From: Acidimicrobium ferrooxidans
GTDB lineage: Bacteria; Actinomycetota; Geothermincolia; Fen-727; Anoxymicrobiaceae
Assembly: GCA_020723485.1 (NCBI GenBank)
Contig: DYIU01000001.1
Coordinates: forward strand, 1,003,779 to 1,067,778
DNA: 64,000 nt
Direction of reading: 5' to 3'
The notes beneath the pieces were generated by a model that saw nothing but the letters and a program-made list of their open reading frames with translations, ran no database searches and was not told where the DNA came from. Below, in pieces: positions 34,201 to 43,685 of this stretch (positions are counted from its first letter, which is position 1; each line of letters begins with the position of its first letter). Both the position numbers and the translations under genes were made by a program.

Positions 34201-35700
34201 ATGAGCGACTACGACGTCATCGTTATCGGGGCCGGGTGCGGCGGGGTCACCGCCGGCGCGCTGCTCGCCGGGCAGGGACGCTCGGTTCTCGTTCTCGAAC
34301 AGAGCGACCTGCTTGGTGGCTGCTGCTCCACCTTCGAAAAGGACGGCTACCACTTCGATGTAGGAGCCACACTGCTCGAGTTCCCCCTCCCCGTCGACGC
34401 GGTCTTCCAGAGGCTCGGCACCACGTTCGCGGACGAGGTCGACCTGATAGATGTCGACCCGGTCTACAACGTGGTGTTCGATGACGGCTCGCGGATGTTG
34501 TTCCCCCAGTCCCCGGACGGCACGGGCGAGGTAATATCGCAGCTCTCCGCCAAAGACGGCAGGAACTGGCCGCGCTTCGCCGCCATGTTCGAGGATTTCC
34601 TTGACAAGGCGCTCTCCGGCTTCTTCATGAAGCCCGCCGGGACCATGGGCGACATGGTACGCATGATGGTGGAGACCCCCGGTCTGCTCAAGTTCGGTCC
34701 GCTCTTCGTGAAGAGCTACAAGGACGTCATCGAGAAGTACTTCAAGAACAACAAGGTGCAGCAGTCGATGGCTTACCAGTCGTTCTACAGCGGCCTGCCG
34801 CCCGGCCTGGCGCCGGCGCTCCTCTCGTTCCTCGCTTACTCCGAGCACCAGGGGCTCTTCTACCCGCGCGGCGGGATGATATCCGTGCCCGCCGCGATCG
34901 CGAGGTGCGGGGAGAAAGAGGGAATGAAGGTCGAACTGAAGAAGCGGGTCGACCGGGTGCTTGTCTCGGGAGGCAGGGCGCGCGGGGTGAGGCTCTCGGA
35001 CGGCACCGAGATAACCTCGGACGTAGTCGTGTCGGACATCAACGCCAGGGCGCTGTACCTGGACCTGGTGGGCGAGGAGCACCTGCACCCGCTCGCCCGC
35101 GCTGGCATCAAGAGCTACACGCTATCGGTATCGGCGCCGGTGATCTACGCCGGGGTCGACTACGAGCCCCCGCTGGGCGCGCACCACACGCTGGTGACGG
35201 TGCCTATGGAGGACCTCGACGATTACTGGTTCAACCAGTACCAGAAAGGCCTGCTCCCGGAGAAGCTGTTCGGCCTGATATGCTGCGGGACCGTGTCCGA
35301 CCCCGCGCTCGCCCCGGAGGGCCACCACGTCCTCAACATCATCCTGGGCGGGCCGTACAGGTTGAGCGGGAGCGACTGGGACACGGAGAGAAAGGCCCTG
35401 GGTGAGCGGGTGATCGAGCAGCTCTCGAAGAACGTCATCCCGGGACTCTCGGAACACGTGAAGACCATCGAGGTCGCGACGCCGCTCGATTTCGAGAGGC
35501 GGCTGCTCATGCCGGAGGGCGCCTTCCTGGCCCTGGAGATGAACCTGCTGTCCCTCACGGCCTTCAGGCCTTCGGCGAGGTCGCGTAGCGTGAAGGGCCT
35601 CTACCTGGCCGGCGCTTCCACCCACCCGGGCGGTGGGGTCCCGACGACCATCTCCACGGGGATGATTGCCGCGGACCTGATCGACAGGTACGAGGGCTGA
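34201..35700 (+). CDS. Phytoene desaturase/retinol saturase-like FAD oxidoreductase (paralogue 1)
   Basis: The 499-residue flavoprotein starts MSDYDVIVIGAGCGGVTAGA, the FAD-binding fold, and ends with GLYLAGASTHPGGGVPTTIS, the CrtI-family C-terminal FAD contact. Such proteins saturate, desaturate or isomerise isoprenoid or polyene chains. No crtB or other carotenoid gene is seen, so the substrate may be another polyprenyl lipid. A close paralogue lies at 48530-50023 with the same opening and closing motifs. It is separated from the divergent acyl-CoA dehydrogenase gene by 228 bases. Confidence 0.87.
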   Translation: MSDYDVIVIGAGCGGVTAGALLAGQGRSVLVLEQSDLLGGCCSTFEKDGYHFDVGATLLEFPLPVDAVFQRLGTTFADEVDLIDVDPVYNVVFDDGSRMLFPQSPDGTGEVISQLSAKDGRNWPRFAAMFEDFLDKALSGFFMKPAGTMGDMVRMMVETPGLLKFGPLFVKSYKDVIEKYFKNNKVQQSMAYQSFYSGLPPGLAPALLSFLAYSEHQGLFYPRGGMISVPAAIARCGEKEGMKVELKKRVDRVLVSGGRARGVRLSDGTEITSDVVVSDINARALYLDLVGEEHLHPLARAGIKSYTLSVSAPVIYAGVDYEPPLGAHHTLVTVPMEDLDDYWFNQYQKGLLPEKLFGLICCGTVSDPALAPEGHHVLNIILGGPYRLSGSDWDTERKALGERVIEQLSKNVIPGLSEHVKTIEVATPLDFERRLLMPEGAFLALEMNLLSLTAFRPSARSRSVKGLYLAGASTHPGGGVPTTISTGMIAADLIDRYEG

Positions 35701-35722
35701 GCTTCCGCGCCGCGCCTGAGGT

Positions 35723-36013
35723 TCAGCCGCCCAGGTGCTCCTTGAGGCGCTTGAACTCCTCTTCGGATATCTCGCCGGCCGCGTACCTGCGCTTCGCGAT
35801 GTCCAGCGGCGACTCGGCGGGCGGTTTCCCAAGCGGATGCTCCTGTCGTCCCTGCGTCCCGCGCAGCAGGACATAGACCAGGACCACCAGCAGCACCGCG
35901 CCGCCGACCATCATCAGCGTCATCCACACCCACGCCCAGCCGCTCGTGTCCCAGTCCATGTGGCGCCCTATCTGGGCGAGAAGCACAGCCGCGCCAGGGA
36001 ACATGTTCAACAT
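35723..36013 (-). CDS. Small membrane protein with SHOCT domain
   Basis: ATG 36013 has GGAGG about six bases upstream; the frame reads to 36106 without support. The 96-residue protein has a membrane segment WVWMTLMMVGGAVLLVVLVYVL (positions about 25-46, shown in the translated sequence) and a C-terminal SHOCT motif, LDIAKRRYAAGEISEEEFKR. SHOCT domains are short oligomerisation modules common at the end of membrane proteins. Divergent from the HMA fusion gene and CopB, a context in which such proteins are often found, suggesting a link to copper stress. Confidence 0.78.
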   Translation of the reverse strand: MLNMFPGAAVLLAQIGRHMDWDTSGWAWVWMTLMMVGGAVLLVVLVYVLLRGTQGRQEHPLGKPPAESPLDIAKRRYAAGEISEEEFKRLKEHLGG

Positions 36014-36100
36014 CACACACCTCCGTCCAGGGATTCTTGTCTTCGAGAGTTCGCGTTCTACGTGGAGCCGTTCATTCCTCCACCCGGTGATAAGCTCGAA

Positions 36101-36165
36101 ATGCAATTAAACGACCTGACCCCGATTTTGCGAAATGCAACAAACGACCTGACCCCCGGTTTGCG
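36101..36165. repeat. Tandem direct REP-like elements, GGGGTCAGGTCA family (copies 4 and 5)
   Basis: Copy 4 (36101-36132) and copy 5 (36135-36165) both read CGACCTGACCCC flanked by ATGCAA on the left and TTTGCG on the right, in the same direction. Arms are less complementary than in other copies, so these look older or decayed. Confidence 0.75.
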
Positions 36166-36189
36166 CGGCGGAGAACCGGCGGCCGGGAA

Positions 36190-36229
36190 TTGACGTCTAT
36201 CAAGGAAATACTCCATCAATACGATAGAC
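36190..36229 (+). promoter_or_regulatory. Candidate operator/promoter upstream of the copper module
   Basis: GTCTATC (36195-36201) and GATAGAC (36223-36229) are exact complements 21 bases apart. TTGACG at 36190-36195 could be a -35 box. No clean -10 at standard spacing is visible. The site lies 33 bases before the TTG start of the HMA fusion gene. Confidence 0.35.
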
Positions 36230-36261
36230 TTTCTTAGAAGCTCGAACAGCTGGAGGCTGCT

Positions 36262-37719
36262 TTGGCGGACAGGCAGGAGACAGGTGAGCACAGGTACTTC
36301 ATAGAAGGCATGCACTGCGCCGCCTGCGAGGTCATCATCGAGAAGAAGCTGATAGGGCTCGAGGGCGTCCGCTCGGTCGAAGCTTCCACCCATGACTCGT
36401 CAGTCCTCATGGAGTACTCGGGCGAGGCCCCGTCGATAGACCTGCTGAACCGGCTATTCGAAAGCGACGGCTACACCTTTTCCCTGAGCCCCTCCGTCGC
36501 TGAGAGCCGTGGCTCGCGCACAGCCGCCCTGGCCGGGATAGCCGCGGCCGCCGTCGTATCGATCGCACTGGTCGTGGTCCTCCAGAAGGCCGGCCTCGCG
36601 AAGCTCGTGACGGTGGACTCGAGCTCGTCCCTTCCAGCTTTTCTGCTGCTCGGACTGGTGGCGGGCTTCTCAAGCTGCGCGGCGCTGGTCGGCGGCCTGG
36701 TGCTGTCCATGTCGAAGCAGTGGGGCGAGCTGCACTCGCCGGAAGACCCCCTGAAAAAGAGGATGGAGCCCCACCTGCTCTTCAACGCGGGCCGGCTTCT
36801 CTCATTCGCTTGCCTGGGGGCGGTGCTGGCTCTCGTCGGCGGGGCCATAAGGTTGACGCCGACCCTCTCCGCGATGCTTGTGGTGGCGGTGTCCATCCTG
36901 ATGATAGCGCTCGCGCTGCAGATGCTGGGGGTCAGGTACTTCAACCGTTTCCAGCTCGCGGCGCCGAAGTCCCTGACGAGGTTCGTGGCGGACGAGAAGC
37001 GGTTCAAGGGGCGATACATGCCGTTCGCCCTCGGGGCCATGACGTTTATTCTGCCATGCGGCTTCACCATCACCGCGGAGGGATTCGCACTGCTGTCCGG
37101 CGAGCCGCTGCAGGGCGCGCTAATCATGCTCTTCTTCGCCCTGGGGACACTCCCGATGCTGCTCGTCATCGCTTTCTCGAGCGTCAAGTTCCTGGAGAAG
37201 CCGCGCACCGCGGACATCTTCCTCAAGGTAGCGGGTGTGCTGGTGCTCTTCTTCGCCATCTTCAACATAAACAACCAGCTGGTCGTGCTGGACGCTCCCA
37301 ACCTGGGGGACCTCTTCTCGCCTGCCAGGGTCGCCTCCAGCGGCGCCGGCAGCGCCGAGGTCGAGCTGCCGCCGGTCGTCGGGGGTAAGCAGGTCATAAA
37401 GATGGAAGCATCCGCCTCCGGCTACTCGCCCGACGCTTTCACGGTCAAGGCGGGCGTTCCCGTCCGATGGGAGATCGAGGACACGGGGACCTCCGGCTGC
37501 ACGAACGCGGTCATATCGAAGGACCTGTTCGAGGGAGAGGTCTCACTTACCCCGGGCAAGACCAGCGTGGTGGAGTTCACCCCCGAGAAGCCCGGGCGTT
37601 TCCGTTTCAGCTGCTGGATGGGGATGGTGACAGGCGAGATCACGGTCGTCGACTCGAGCGACCCCTCCAAGCCGGTTGAAAGCAAGCCCGCCACGAAGCC
37701 CGGCTCGGGAGGCTGCTGA
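36262..37719 (+). CDS. HMA - DsbD/SafE-like membrane domain - cupredoxin fusion protein, copper handling
   Basis: TTG 36262 follows GGAGG by about six bases. The 485-residue protein starts with a heavy-metal-associated domain (GMHCAAC, Cys19 and Cys22). Then come about six to eight membrane helices of the DsbD/sulfite-exporter type, with paired cysteines in GFSSCAALVGG and LPCGFTITAEG. A cupredoxin-like domain follows (ASGYSPDAFTVKAGVPVRW, SGCTNAVIS, RFSCWMGMVTGE), and the chain ends GSGGC. The parts suggest copper capture in the cytoplasm and transfer to or sensing at the outer face, possibly with thiol redox. This is inferred from domain logic. Upstream of copB in the same direction. Confidence 0.85.
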   Translation: MADRQETGEHRYFIEGMHCAACEVIIEKKLIGLEGVRSVEASTHDSSVLMEYSGEAPSIDLLNRLFESDGYTFSLSPSVAESRGSRTAALAGIAAAAVVSIALVVVLQKAGLAKLVTVDSSSSLPAFLLLGLVAGFSSCAALVGGLVLSMSKQWGELHSPEDPLKKRMEPHLLFNAGRLLSFACLGAVLALVGGAIRLTPTLSAMLVVAVSILMIALALQMLGVRYFNRFQLAAPKSLTRFVADEKRFKGRYMPFALGAMTFILPCGFTITAEGFALLSGEPLQGALIMLFFALGTLPMLLVIAFSSVKFLEKPRTADIFLKVAGVLVLFFAIFNINNQLVVLDAPNLGDLFSPARVASSGAGSAEVELPPVVGGKQVIKMEASASGYSPDAFTVKAGVPVRWEIEDTGTSGCTNAVISKDLFEGEVSLTPGKTSVVEFTPEKPGRFRFSCWMGMVTGEITVVDSSDPSKPVESKPATKPGSGGC

Positions 37720-37836
37720 GGCTGACACCCCGGCCCGGTCGGGCCGCCCGCGTGACACAAGCCCCGCTGCTCCTTGCTCCGCTTCGCAGGAATACTCCCG
37801 ACGCTGCAGAAGCTGGATTCCAGGGGAGGAATGCAG

Positions 37837-39990
37837 ATGGACATGGGTGAGCACAAAGGAATGCACGGGGAGCACGAGGGGATGGACCACGAGCCTCCCG
37901 GTCCACCCGGCACCGGGGAAGCTCATGCCAAGCATGAAGCCGGTCAGGAGCATCCCGCGGCCGGCGGACCGCGCGAGGCGCACGTGAAAGGCGGGGGCGG
38001 AGAGCACGCGGGGCACGCCGGGACGCCCGGTCGTCACGCCGGCCACTCTATCGCGATGTTCAGGAACCGGTTCTGGGTGTGCCTGGCCGTCACCGCGCCG
38101 ATACTGCTCCTGTCGCCGTCCGTCCAGAGCGTTCTGAACGTAGACAAGGCTCTCGCATTCAGCGGCGACACCTACGTCCTGTTCGCACTCTCGTCATTTG
38201 TCTTCTTCTACGGCGGCTGGCCGTTCTTCAAGGGGGTGGTGAACGAGGCGCGGCGCAGGGCGCCCGGGATGATGACCCTGGTCTCACTCGCCATCACGGT
38301 CGCTTACGCCTACAGCACCGCGGTCGTCTTTGACCTCACCGGCTCCATCGACATGGTCCTCTTCTGGGAGCTCGCAACCCTCATCGACATTATGCTGCTC
38401 GGTCACTGGCTGGAGATGCGCTCGGTGATGGGCGCCTCGGGCGCGCTGGAGAAGCTCGCGCAGCTGCTTCCCGGGACCGCGCACCTCGTGAGGGAAGGGG
38501 AGGGGGCCCGCGACGTCCCGGTTGAGGAGCTCGAGCCCGGTGACGTTGTGCTGGTCAAGCCGGGCGAAAAGGTGCCGGTGGATGGAACCGTTCTGACGGG
38601 GGAGACCAGCGTAGACGAGTCCATGCTCACCGGTGAATCGAACCCCGTCTTCAAGGGAAAGGGCGCCCAGGTGATCGGCGGCTCCGTCAACGCTGAGGGA
38701 GCCATCGAGGTCGCCATAGACCGGACCGGGGCGGAGACCTACCTCTCGCAGGTCATCGACATGGTCCGGCGAGCGCAGGAGAGCCGCTCGCGCGCGCAGG
38801 ACCTGGCCGACCGGGCCGCCCTGTGGCTGACGGTGATCGCAATAGCCGCGGGGACCGCGACGCTCGTCTTCTGGCTCGCATTGGGCAAGACGTTCGAGTA
38901 CTCGATAGAGAGGACGGTCTCCGTCATGGTCATCGCGTGCCCGCACGCCCTCGGCCTGGCCGTCCCGCTGGTCATCGCCGTCTCGACCGCCCTGGCGGCA
39001 GGGAGCGGCGTCCTGGTCAGGGAGCGAATGGGCTTCGAGACCGCCCGACTGATAGACACGGTGGTCTTCGACAAGACCGGTACCCTTACCGAGGGCCGGT
39101 TCGGCGTCACCGATGTGGTCGCTTTCGAAGGGGCAGGGACGGCCGACGAGGTCCTTGTCACGGCGGCGGCGGTGGAGGCCAGCAGCGAGCACCCGATTGC
39201 GCGCGGCATCGTCTCCGAGGCGCAGTCGCGAGGGCTCGAACCCGCGAAGGCCCAGGGGTTCAGTGCCATCCCCGGCCGTGGGGCCGTGGCGAGCGTTGAC
39301 GGCCGGGAGGTCATGGTGGTGAGCCCCGGCTATCTCGAGGAGAAGGGCATCGCGGCGGAAGACCCGCGCCCCGCCCGGCTCGAAGCGGAGGGGAAGACCG
39401 TGGTTGTCGTCCTGGTGGACGGCCGACCGGCCGGTGCGGTGGCCGTCTCCGACGTCGTCCGGCCGGAGTCCAGGGAGGCCATAGCAAGGCTCAGGGAGTT
39501 GGGCGTCGAGTCCATGATGCTGACAGGCGACAACGAACGCGTCGCCTCACGCGTCGCGGGCGAGCTGGGACTGGACGACTACTTCGCCGAGGTGCTCCCG
39601 CACCAGAAGGCCGAGACGATCCGGGGCGTGAAAGGCCGGGGCAAAGTCGTAGCCATGGTGGGGGATGGGGTGAACGACGCCCCGGCGCTTGTTGAGGCCG
39701 ACATAGGCATCGCCATCGGGGCCGGCACCGAGGTCGCGGTCGAGTCTGCGGACATAGTACTGGTCAGGAACGACCCTCGCGACATCGTCGGAGTGCTCGG
39801 GCTCTCGAGGTCGACGTACCGGAAAATGGTGCAGAACCTGGTCTGGGCGACCGGCTACAACGCGTTCGCGATCCCCGCGGCAGCCGGGGTCCTCGCGCCG
39901 CTCGGGATAGTGCTGAGCCCCGCTCTCGGGGCGGTCTTCATGTCTCTTTCCACGATAATAGTCGCCATCAACGCCAGGCTGTTAAAATAG
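37837..39990 (+). CDS. copB: CopB-type copper-translocating P1B ATPase
   Basis: ATG 37837 has GGAGGA six bases upstream; ATG 37831 and the longer frame from 37774 fit less well. The 717-residue pump has a His/Met-rich N-terminus of about 70 residues ([19 protein letters not shown]) in place of HMA domains. ATPase motifs follow: LTGESNP, CPHALGL in the sixth helix, DKTGTLTEG with the phosphorylated Asp, SSEHPIARG and [11 protein letters not shown]. The CPH signature marks the CopB subgroup, which exports Cu and sometimes Ag. Together with the HMA fusion gene it forms a copper-resistance unit. No copper-sensing regulator gene is visible here. Confidence 0.93.
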   Translation: MDMGEHKGMHGEHEGMDHEPPGPPGTGEAHAKHEAGQEHPAAGGPREAHVKGGGGEHAGHAGTPGRHAGHSIAMFRNRFWVCLAVTAPILLLSPSVQSVLNVDKALAFSGDTYVLFALSSFVFFYGGWPFFKGVVNEARRRAPGMMTLVSLAITVAYAYSTAVVFDLTGSIDMVLFWELATLIDIMLLGHWLEMRSVMGASGALEKLAQLLPGTAHLVREGEGARDVPVEELEPGDVVLVKPGEKVPVDGTVLTGETSVDESMLTGESNPVFKGKGAQVIGGSVNAEGAIEVAIDRTGAETYLSQVIDMVRRAQESRSRAQDLADRAALWLTVIAIAAGTATLVFWLALGKTFEYSIERTVSVMVIACPHALGLAVPLVIAVSTALAAGSGVLVRERMGFETARLIDTVVFDKTGTLTEGRFGVTDVVAFEGAGTADEVLVTAAAVEASSEHPIARGIVSEAQSRGLEPAKAQGFSAIPGRGAVASVDGREVMVVSPGYLEEKGIAAEDPRPARLEAEGKTVVVVLVDGRPAGAVAVSDVVRPESREAIARLRELGVESMMLTGDNERVASRVAGELGLDDYFAEVLPHQKAETIRGVKGRGKVVAMVGDGVNDAPALVEADIGIAIGAGTEVAVESADIVLVRNDPRDIVGVLGLSRSTYRKMVQNLVWATGYNAFAIPAAAGVLAPLGIVLSPALGAVFMSLSTIIVAINARLLK

Positions 39991-40247
39991 CAGCGGGAAA
40001 TACGCGGCTCCCCGGACGTGGTGTAATGCATTTCCGGACTGGTACCTCGCGGAGGGGTCTACCGCCTGGGGCTTTGGACTCACGGTATGTACGGTCTCGT
40101 CGGGGGGACCTGCACGATCGGGGGATTCTCGGACTAAGGGGTGCTCTCGCTGCCTTCTCGGAGGAGGCACGGAAGTCGGGGAGAAAACCCCTCGAGAGGG
40201 TTTCCACCTGCAGACAATATTCGCGCGAGGCTGAAGAGGTGATTGAG

Positions 40248-41123
40248 ATGCGATGGAACAGACTGCTTGTGATACCCGCGGCCGCCGCGGCCGCGGTCCC
40301 CCTCTGGTCCAACCGGCGGTTCTTCACCAGCAAGGCCATGCTGCTGGCGGCGCACGCCCTGCCGAACTCGGCCAGGAAGCACGGCCTCGAGGTGAGCATC
40401 CCGATCCCGAAGGGAAGCGGCTGGATCAGGCCCACCCTGCACGTCGACATAGGGGACGCGCTCTCCGAGGTGCTCGGATACCGCATGGAGGCCACGGCGT
40501 TCTCGCACTACGGCGGGTTCAATCTGAGCAAGGTCCACTCGGACTTCGTGAACCCCGACTCCGAGTACTACCAGGCCTGGGTCGGCGCTTACTACGTCTT
40601 TGACGGTGAGGAGAGAAAGCACTACGGCTTCGACGATGACGGGGACCTGGTGACCGCCGAGGCACTTGACCTGGTAGAGGCCGACCAGCGCATGGCGCTC
40701 GGCGACTTCGCGTGCCCGAACTGGTTTCCCGACGGGCGGCGGTTGAGGTTGAACGGCCAGATGACCACCGCGACCATCGAGAGGAGCGACGGGCTGTGGT
40801 GGAGGGCGGACGGTAAGGTCGATACGTGGTCCGGCTACCACCGGGGGAAGTTCCCCGAGGGCAAACTGCCGCACTACTGGGGCTCAGGGGTGGTCCCGAA
40901 GGACGCGCCACACCCCGTTGAAAACTACCACCCGCTGACCCTACTCGGGGCCGTCTTCCTCAGATACAGGCCCGAGTGGGCGGCGACCTGCGGTATGTTC
41001 TACGTTATCCCGGAGTATGTCGACAACAACGGAGAGCTGGTGACGAAGGGCCTGGGCCTGAAGAACGAGTGCGAGTCAATCCTGGCGGACGTGACGTTCA
41101 GGGAGGGCCGCCCACCGTGGTGA
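40248..41123 (+). CDS. Protein with N-terminal signal-like segment, possibly lipocalin/CrtC-related; function unknown
   Basis: ATG 40248 has GAGG about eight bases upstream. The 291-residue product begins MRWNRLLVIPAAAAAAVPLW, a weak signal or anchor. The rest is rich in aromatic and acidic residues in beta-like patterns (EATAFSHYGGFNLS, YYQAWVGAYYVFDG, GLWWRADGKVDTW, HYWGSGVVP). This is reminiscent of lipid-binding beta-barrel proteins, but the DHxWG signature is absent. I cannot assign a family. The 257 bases before it hold no feature I can support. Confidence 0.65.
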   Translation: MRWNRLLVIPAAAAAAVPLWSNRRFFTSKAMLLAAHALPNSARKHGLEVSIPIPKGSGWIRPTLHVDIGDALSEVLGYRMEATAFSHYGGFNLSKVHSDFVNPDSEYYQAWVGAYYVFDGEERKHYGFDDDGDLVTAEALDLVEADQRMALGDFACPNWFPDGRRLRLNGQMTTATIERSDGLWWRADGKVDTWSGYHRGKFPEGKLPHYWGSGVVPKDAPHPVENYHPLTLLGAVFLRYRPEWAATCGMFYVIPEYVDNNGELVTKGLGLKNECESILADVTFREGRPPW

Positions 41124-41168
41124 GCGGCCCGTTCCCACTGCCCAGCCCCGGTCCCGCCGGGGTGCTCC

Positions 41169-41636
41169 TCAGGCGCCGCCGGAGTCCGTCAGCAGCCTGG
41201 CGGGTTTCCCCGCCTGGTACTTGACGGTCCCGCTCCGGCGCCACTCGCCTTTCGAATAGAGCGAATACCTCATCCTGTCCCTGGAGATCGGCGCGAACGA
41301 GCAGAATGACTGCTCCCCCAGCCTGTACAGGTATATGGAGCTTATCTGGTCTTTCGAGAGGGTCTTGAAGTCAGGCATGGCCTGTCCACTGTAGACCACC
41401 CACCTTATGCCGGGGTAGTCCTCGTTGAGCCGTGGCACGTCCAGTCGATACGGGTTCTCCATGAGGGCAAGACTAAGGGCCTGCTCCGCCTCGCTCCAGT
41501 TGCTCTGTGCCGCGACTGTCCGGGCTTTTGACACGGCTCGCGAGGCCATCGGCACGGCGACTGCGCAGATAGCGGCAACGATGATGATGACGATCAGGAA
41601 CTCTGCCAGCCGCCTGAACCATGACTTGATCTCCAC
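41169..41636 (-). CDS. Divergent pilin-like (pseudopilin) single-pass protein
   Basis: The start GTG 41636 is about five bases after GGAAGGAG. The 155-residue protein reads FRRLAEFLIVIIIVAAICAV early on, which mirrors the type IV pilin N-terminal helix: a Glu followed by about 20 hydrophobic residues, a Pro (AVPMASRA), then a small C-terminal domain. The canonical Gly before the cleavage site is not present (Arg-Arg instead), so it may not be processed. No pilus assembly genes are near, so it could be a stand-alone membrane protein that merely resembles pilins. Confidence 0.65.
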   Translation of the reverse strand: MEIKSWFRRLAEFLIVIIIVAAICAVAVPMASRAVSKARTVAAQSNWSEAEQALSLALMENPYRLDVPRLNEDYPGIRWVVYSGQAMPDFKTLSKDQISSIYLYRLGEQSFCSFAPISRDRMRYSLYSKGEWRRSGTVKYQAGKPARLLTDSGGA

Positions 41637-41912
41637 ACGCACCTCCTTCCACTCCGGGCGGAGTTTCGACTCCGCGACAGCCGTTTACGCTCAAGTAGTC
41701 GGCTGCCGGGCGGGGCCGGCGATGGAGCGGCCCGTTCAATAGGGGAATGCTGCCACCCGTATGGGGGATTTCCTCATGGTTCGAGCCGGTGAGCCGACCA
41801 TCACCCGTTTGCGTGCTCCGGCCGCGAGGCAGCGTGAGCATGCGGCATTCGTACGAGATGCCAGCGGCCTGTGCTAGAATCGCGGCACCGAAAAAGGCAA
41901 ACGGGGTCGGAC

Positions 41913-42866
41913 ATGAGGCTGTTCATCACGGGGGCGTCGGGATACCTGGGCGGGCTCGTCTGCAGGGCTCTCGAGGACGACCCGTCAGTCGACGAGATCG
42001 TGGGCATCGACGTGGCGCCGCCGCAGGACGCTACGGCGAAGCTCGTCTTTCACCGGCGGGACGTCCGGGAACCCGGCATAAGAGAGCTGATGGCCGGTTG
42101 CGACGCGTGCCTGCACATGGCGTTCGTCCTTGACGAGATAAAGGACAAGGAGAAGACCCACGACATAAACATCAACGGGTCCAGGAACGTGTTCCACTCC
42201 TGCCTGGATGCCGGGGTCGGCTGGATAATCCAGCTCTCGTCCATGGCCGCCTTCGGCCCGCATCCGGACAATCCCGTGCCGCTCACCGAGGAGCACTACC
42301 CGCGTGGGGCGCCGGACGTCTACTACTGCTACGGCAAGGCGGAACTCGAGCACTACCTGAGCTGGCTCTCAGCCAGGCACTCCGGGTTGGACGTGACGGT
42401 CCTGCGCCCCACCGTCATCCTGGGGGAGAACATAGACAACACGGTGTCCTGGCTCTTCCAGGGCAGGGTGGCGATGCGGATAAAGGGGCACGACTCGCTT
42501 GCCCAGTACGTCCACGAGGACGATTTCGCGAGCGCCGTGCGGGTTATCCTGCGCGAGAGGGGGCTCGGTGCCTACCACGTGACCAACGACGACAGCATGA
42601 GCGTCTCCGAGATGTTCCACAGGGCGGGCATCTTCGCGCCGGCGGCCCCGAAGAAGTTGCTCGAATTGTTCGCGGACATCGGTTTCGCCCTGGGTGCCGC
42701 GCCGGTCTCGAGTCACTGGATACGCATGTTCTCCGAGTCGATGGTGGGCTCGAGCGATAAGCTCAAGGCGCTCGGATGGCGGCCCACCTGGACGACGAGG
42801 GACCTGTTCGAGGAGTACATCGTCAAGCCGCGAAAGGCCGCGCGGAAACCAGGTAACTCACAATAA
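41913..42866 (+). CDS. NAD-dependent epimerase/dehydratase (extended SDR)
   Basis: The 317-residue protein has the Rossmann motif TGASGYLGGLV and the catalytic YxxxK in YYCYGKAELE, with the Ser region IIQLSSMAAFG before it. These identify an extended short-chain dehydrogenase acting on nucleotide sugars or similar alcohols and ketones. ATG 41913 is supported by a GGGG-rich site. A TAGAAT -10 box at 41875-41880 fits a short leader. The substrate is not evident from neighbours. Confidence 0.88.
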   Translation: MRLFITGASGYLGGLVCRALEDDPSVDEIVGIDVAPPQDATAKLVFHRRDVREPGIRELMAGCDACLHMAFVLDEIKDKEKTHDININGSRNVFHSCLDAGVGWIIQLSSMAAFGPHPDNPVPLTEEHYPRGAPDVYYCYGKAELEHYLSWLSARHSGLDVTVLRPTVILGENIDNTVSWLFQGRVAMRIKGHDSLAQYVHEDDFASAVRVILRERGLGAYHVTNDDSMSVSEMFHRAGIFAPAAPKKLLELFADIGFALGAAPVSSHWIRMFSESMVGSSDKLKALGWRPTWTTRDLFEEYIVKPRKAARKPGNSQ

Positions 42867-42900
42867 CGGTCGGAGCCGGGGCGTTTCGCCCTGACCGGGG

Positions 42901-43260
42901 GTGACAGCGGTGATCACGACAGAGCGCGTGTACGGAAGCCCGCGGGGCGGGGGAGGGTTCAGGATACTGGTCGACAGGATGTGGCCGAGGGGCATGAAGA
43001 AAGAGGATGTTCGAGCCGACCTGTGGGCGAAGGAAGCGGCCCCAAGCAACGAGCTGCGGAAGTGGTACGGCCACGACCCGGCAAAGTGGTCCGAGTTCAG
43101 GAAGAGGTATTTCAAGGAGCTGGACAGGCACCAGGATGCTGTCCGCCCGATCGAGGACAGGGTGAGGTCCGGCGACGTGGTGCTGCTCTTCGGGTCGAAG
43201 GAAGAGAAATACAACAACGCGACCGCTCTCAAGGAGTACCTGGAAAAGCGGTTAGGGTAG
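42901..43260 (+). CDS. DUF488 family protein
   Basis: The 119-residue protein matches the DUF488 family: VYGSPRGGGGFRILVDRMWPRG, ELRKWYGHDPAKWSEF and VRSGDVVLLFGSKEEKYNNA. The motif RILVDRxWPRG is diagnostic. The family is common in bacteria and its function is unsettled. The start is GTG 42901; GTG 42910 is an alternative. It follows the epimerase gene by 34 bases and may be co-transcribed. Confidence 0.87.
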   Translation: MTAVITTERVYGSPRGGGGFRILVDRMWPRGMKKEDVRADLWAKEAAPSNELRKWYGHDPAKWSEFRKRYFKELDRHQDAVRPIEDRVRSGDVVLLFGSKEEKYNNATALKEYLEKRLG

Positions 43261-43345
43261 GAACCCCCGTCACCGCCCAGGACTCGTGGCGCTCCTGCCG
43301 TATTCCAACCAGTCTGCGCTGGAATCGATATTCGGAACAGAGGTA

Positions 43346-43633
43346 TCAGTAACGGTACGCCGAGCCACCCCCGCCGCCGCCGAAGTCGGACCTGCGGGGC
43401 CGCGCCTCGTTGACCTTGACAGCCCGACCATCGAGGTCTTTGCCGTCCAGGCCAGCAATAGCCGCCTTGGCCTCATCGTCGTTTGGCATCTCAACGAAAC
43501 CGAAGCCCCTTGACCGGTTCGTATTACGGTCGATGATGACCTCGGCCGAATTGACCGCACCGAACTGCTCGAAGGCGGCCTGCAGCCCGTCGTTGTCAGT
43601 CGAGTAGCTCAGATTGCCGACGTATATCTTCAC
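43346..43633 (-). CDS. RRM-type RNA-binding protein
   Basis: The 95-residue protein is a single RNA-recognition motif with RNP2 KIYVGNLSY at the N-terminus and RNP1 SRGFGFVEM near residue 42, then a glycine-rich tail (FGGGGGGSAYRY). This is the cyanobacterial Rbp-like form found in many bacteria, where it binds RNA and is often cold-induced. The GTG 43633 start follows a GGGGAGG site. A terminator-like hairpin with a T-run lies in its leader, and a TATAAT box sits at 43728-43733 on the same strand. Confidence 0.92.
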   Translation of the reverse strand: MKIYVGNLSYSTDNDGLQAAFEQFGAVNSAEVIIDRNTNRSRGFGFVEMPNDDEAKAAIAGLDGKDLDGRAVKVNEARPRRSDFGGGGGGSAYRY

Positions 43634-43653
43634 TCGTTTGCACCTCCCCCCCT

Positions 43654-43685
43654 AAAAAAGAACCCGAGGATACGGTCTCCTCGGG
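43654..43685 (-). terminator. Terminator-like hairpin in the leader of the RRM gene (possible attenuator)
   Basis: On the minus strand CCCGAGGA pairs with TCCTCGGG (8 bp, 7-base loop; 43685-43663), followed by TTCTTTTTT at 43662-43654, and then the ribosome site of the RRM gene. A TATAAT box lies at 43733-43728. No other minus-strand gene lies between them, so the structure would control the RRM gene. Confidence 0.6.

Noticed and set aside
39991-40247. A possible tRNA or small RNA between copB and the 40248 gene
   Set aside because: No cloverleaf, T-loop GTTCGA or acceptor pairing could be found, and the open frame back to 40026 shows no protein-like pattern.
41637-41912. A possible cyclic-di-GMP riboswitch upstream of the pilin-like gene
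   Set aside because: A GC-rich hairpin (CGGAGTTTCGACTCCG) exists, but the conserved internal loop sequences could not be matched.
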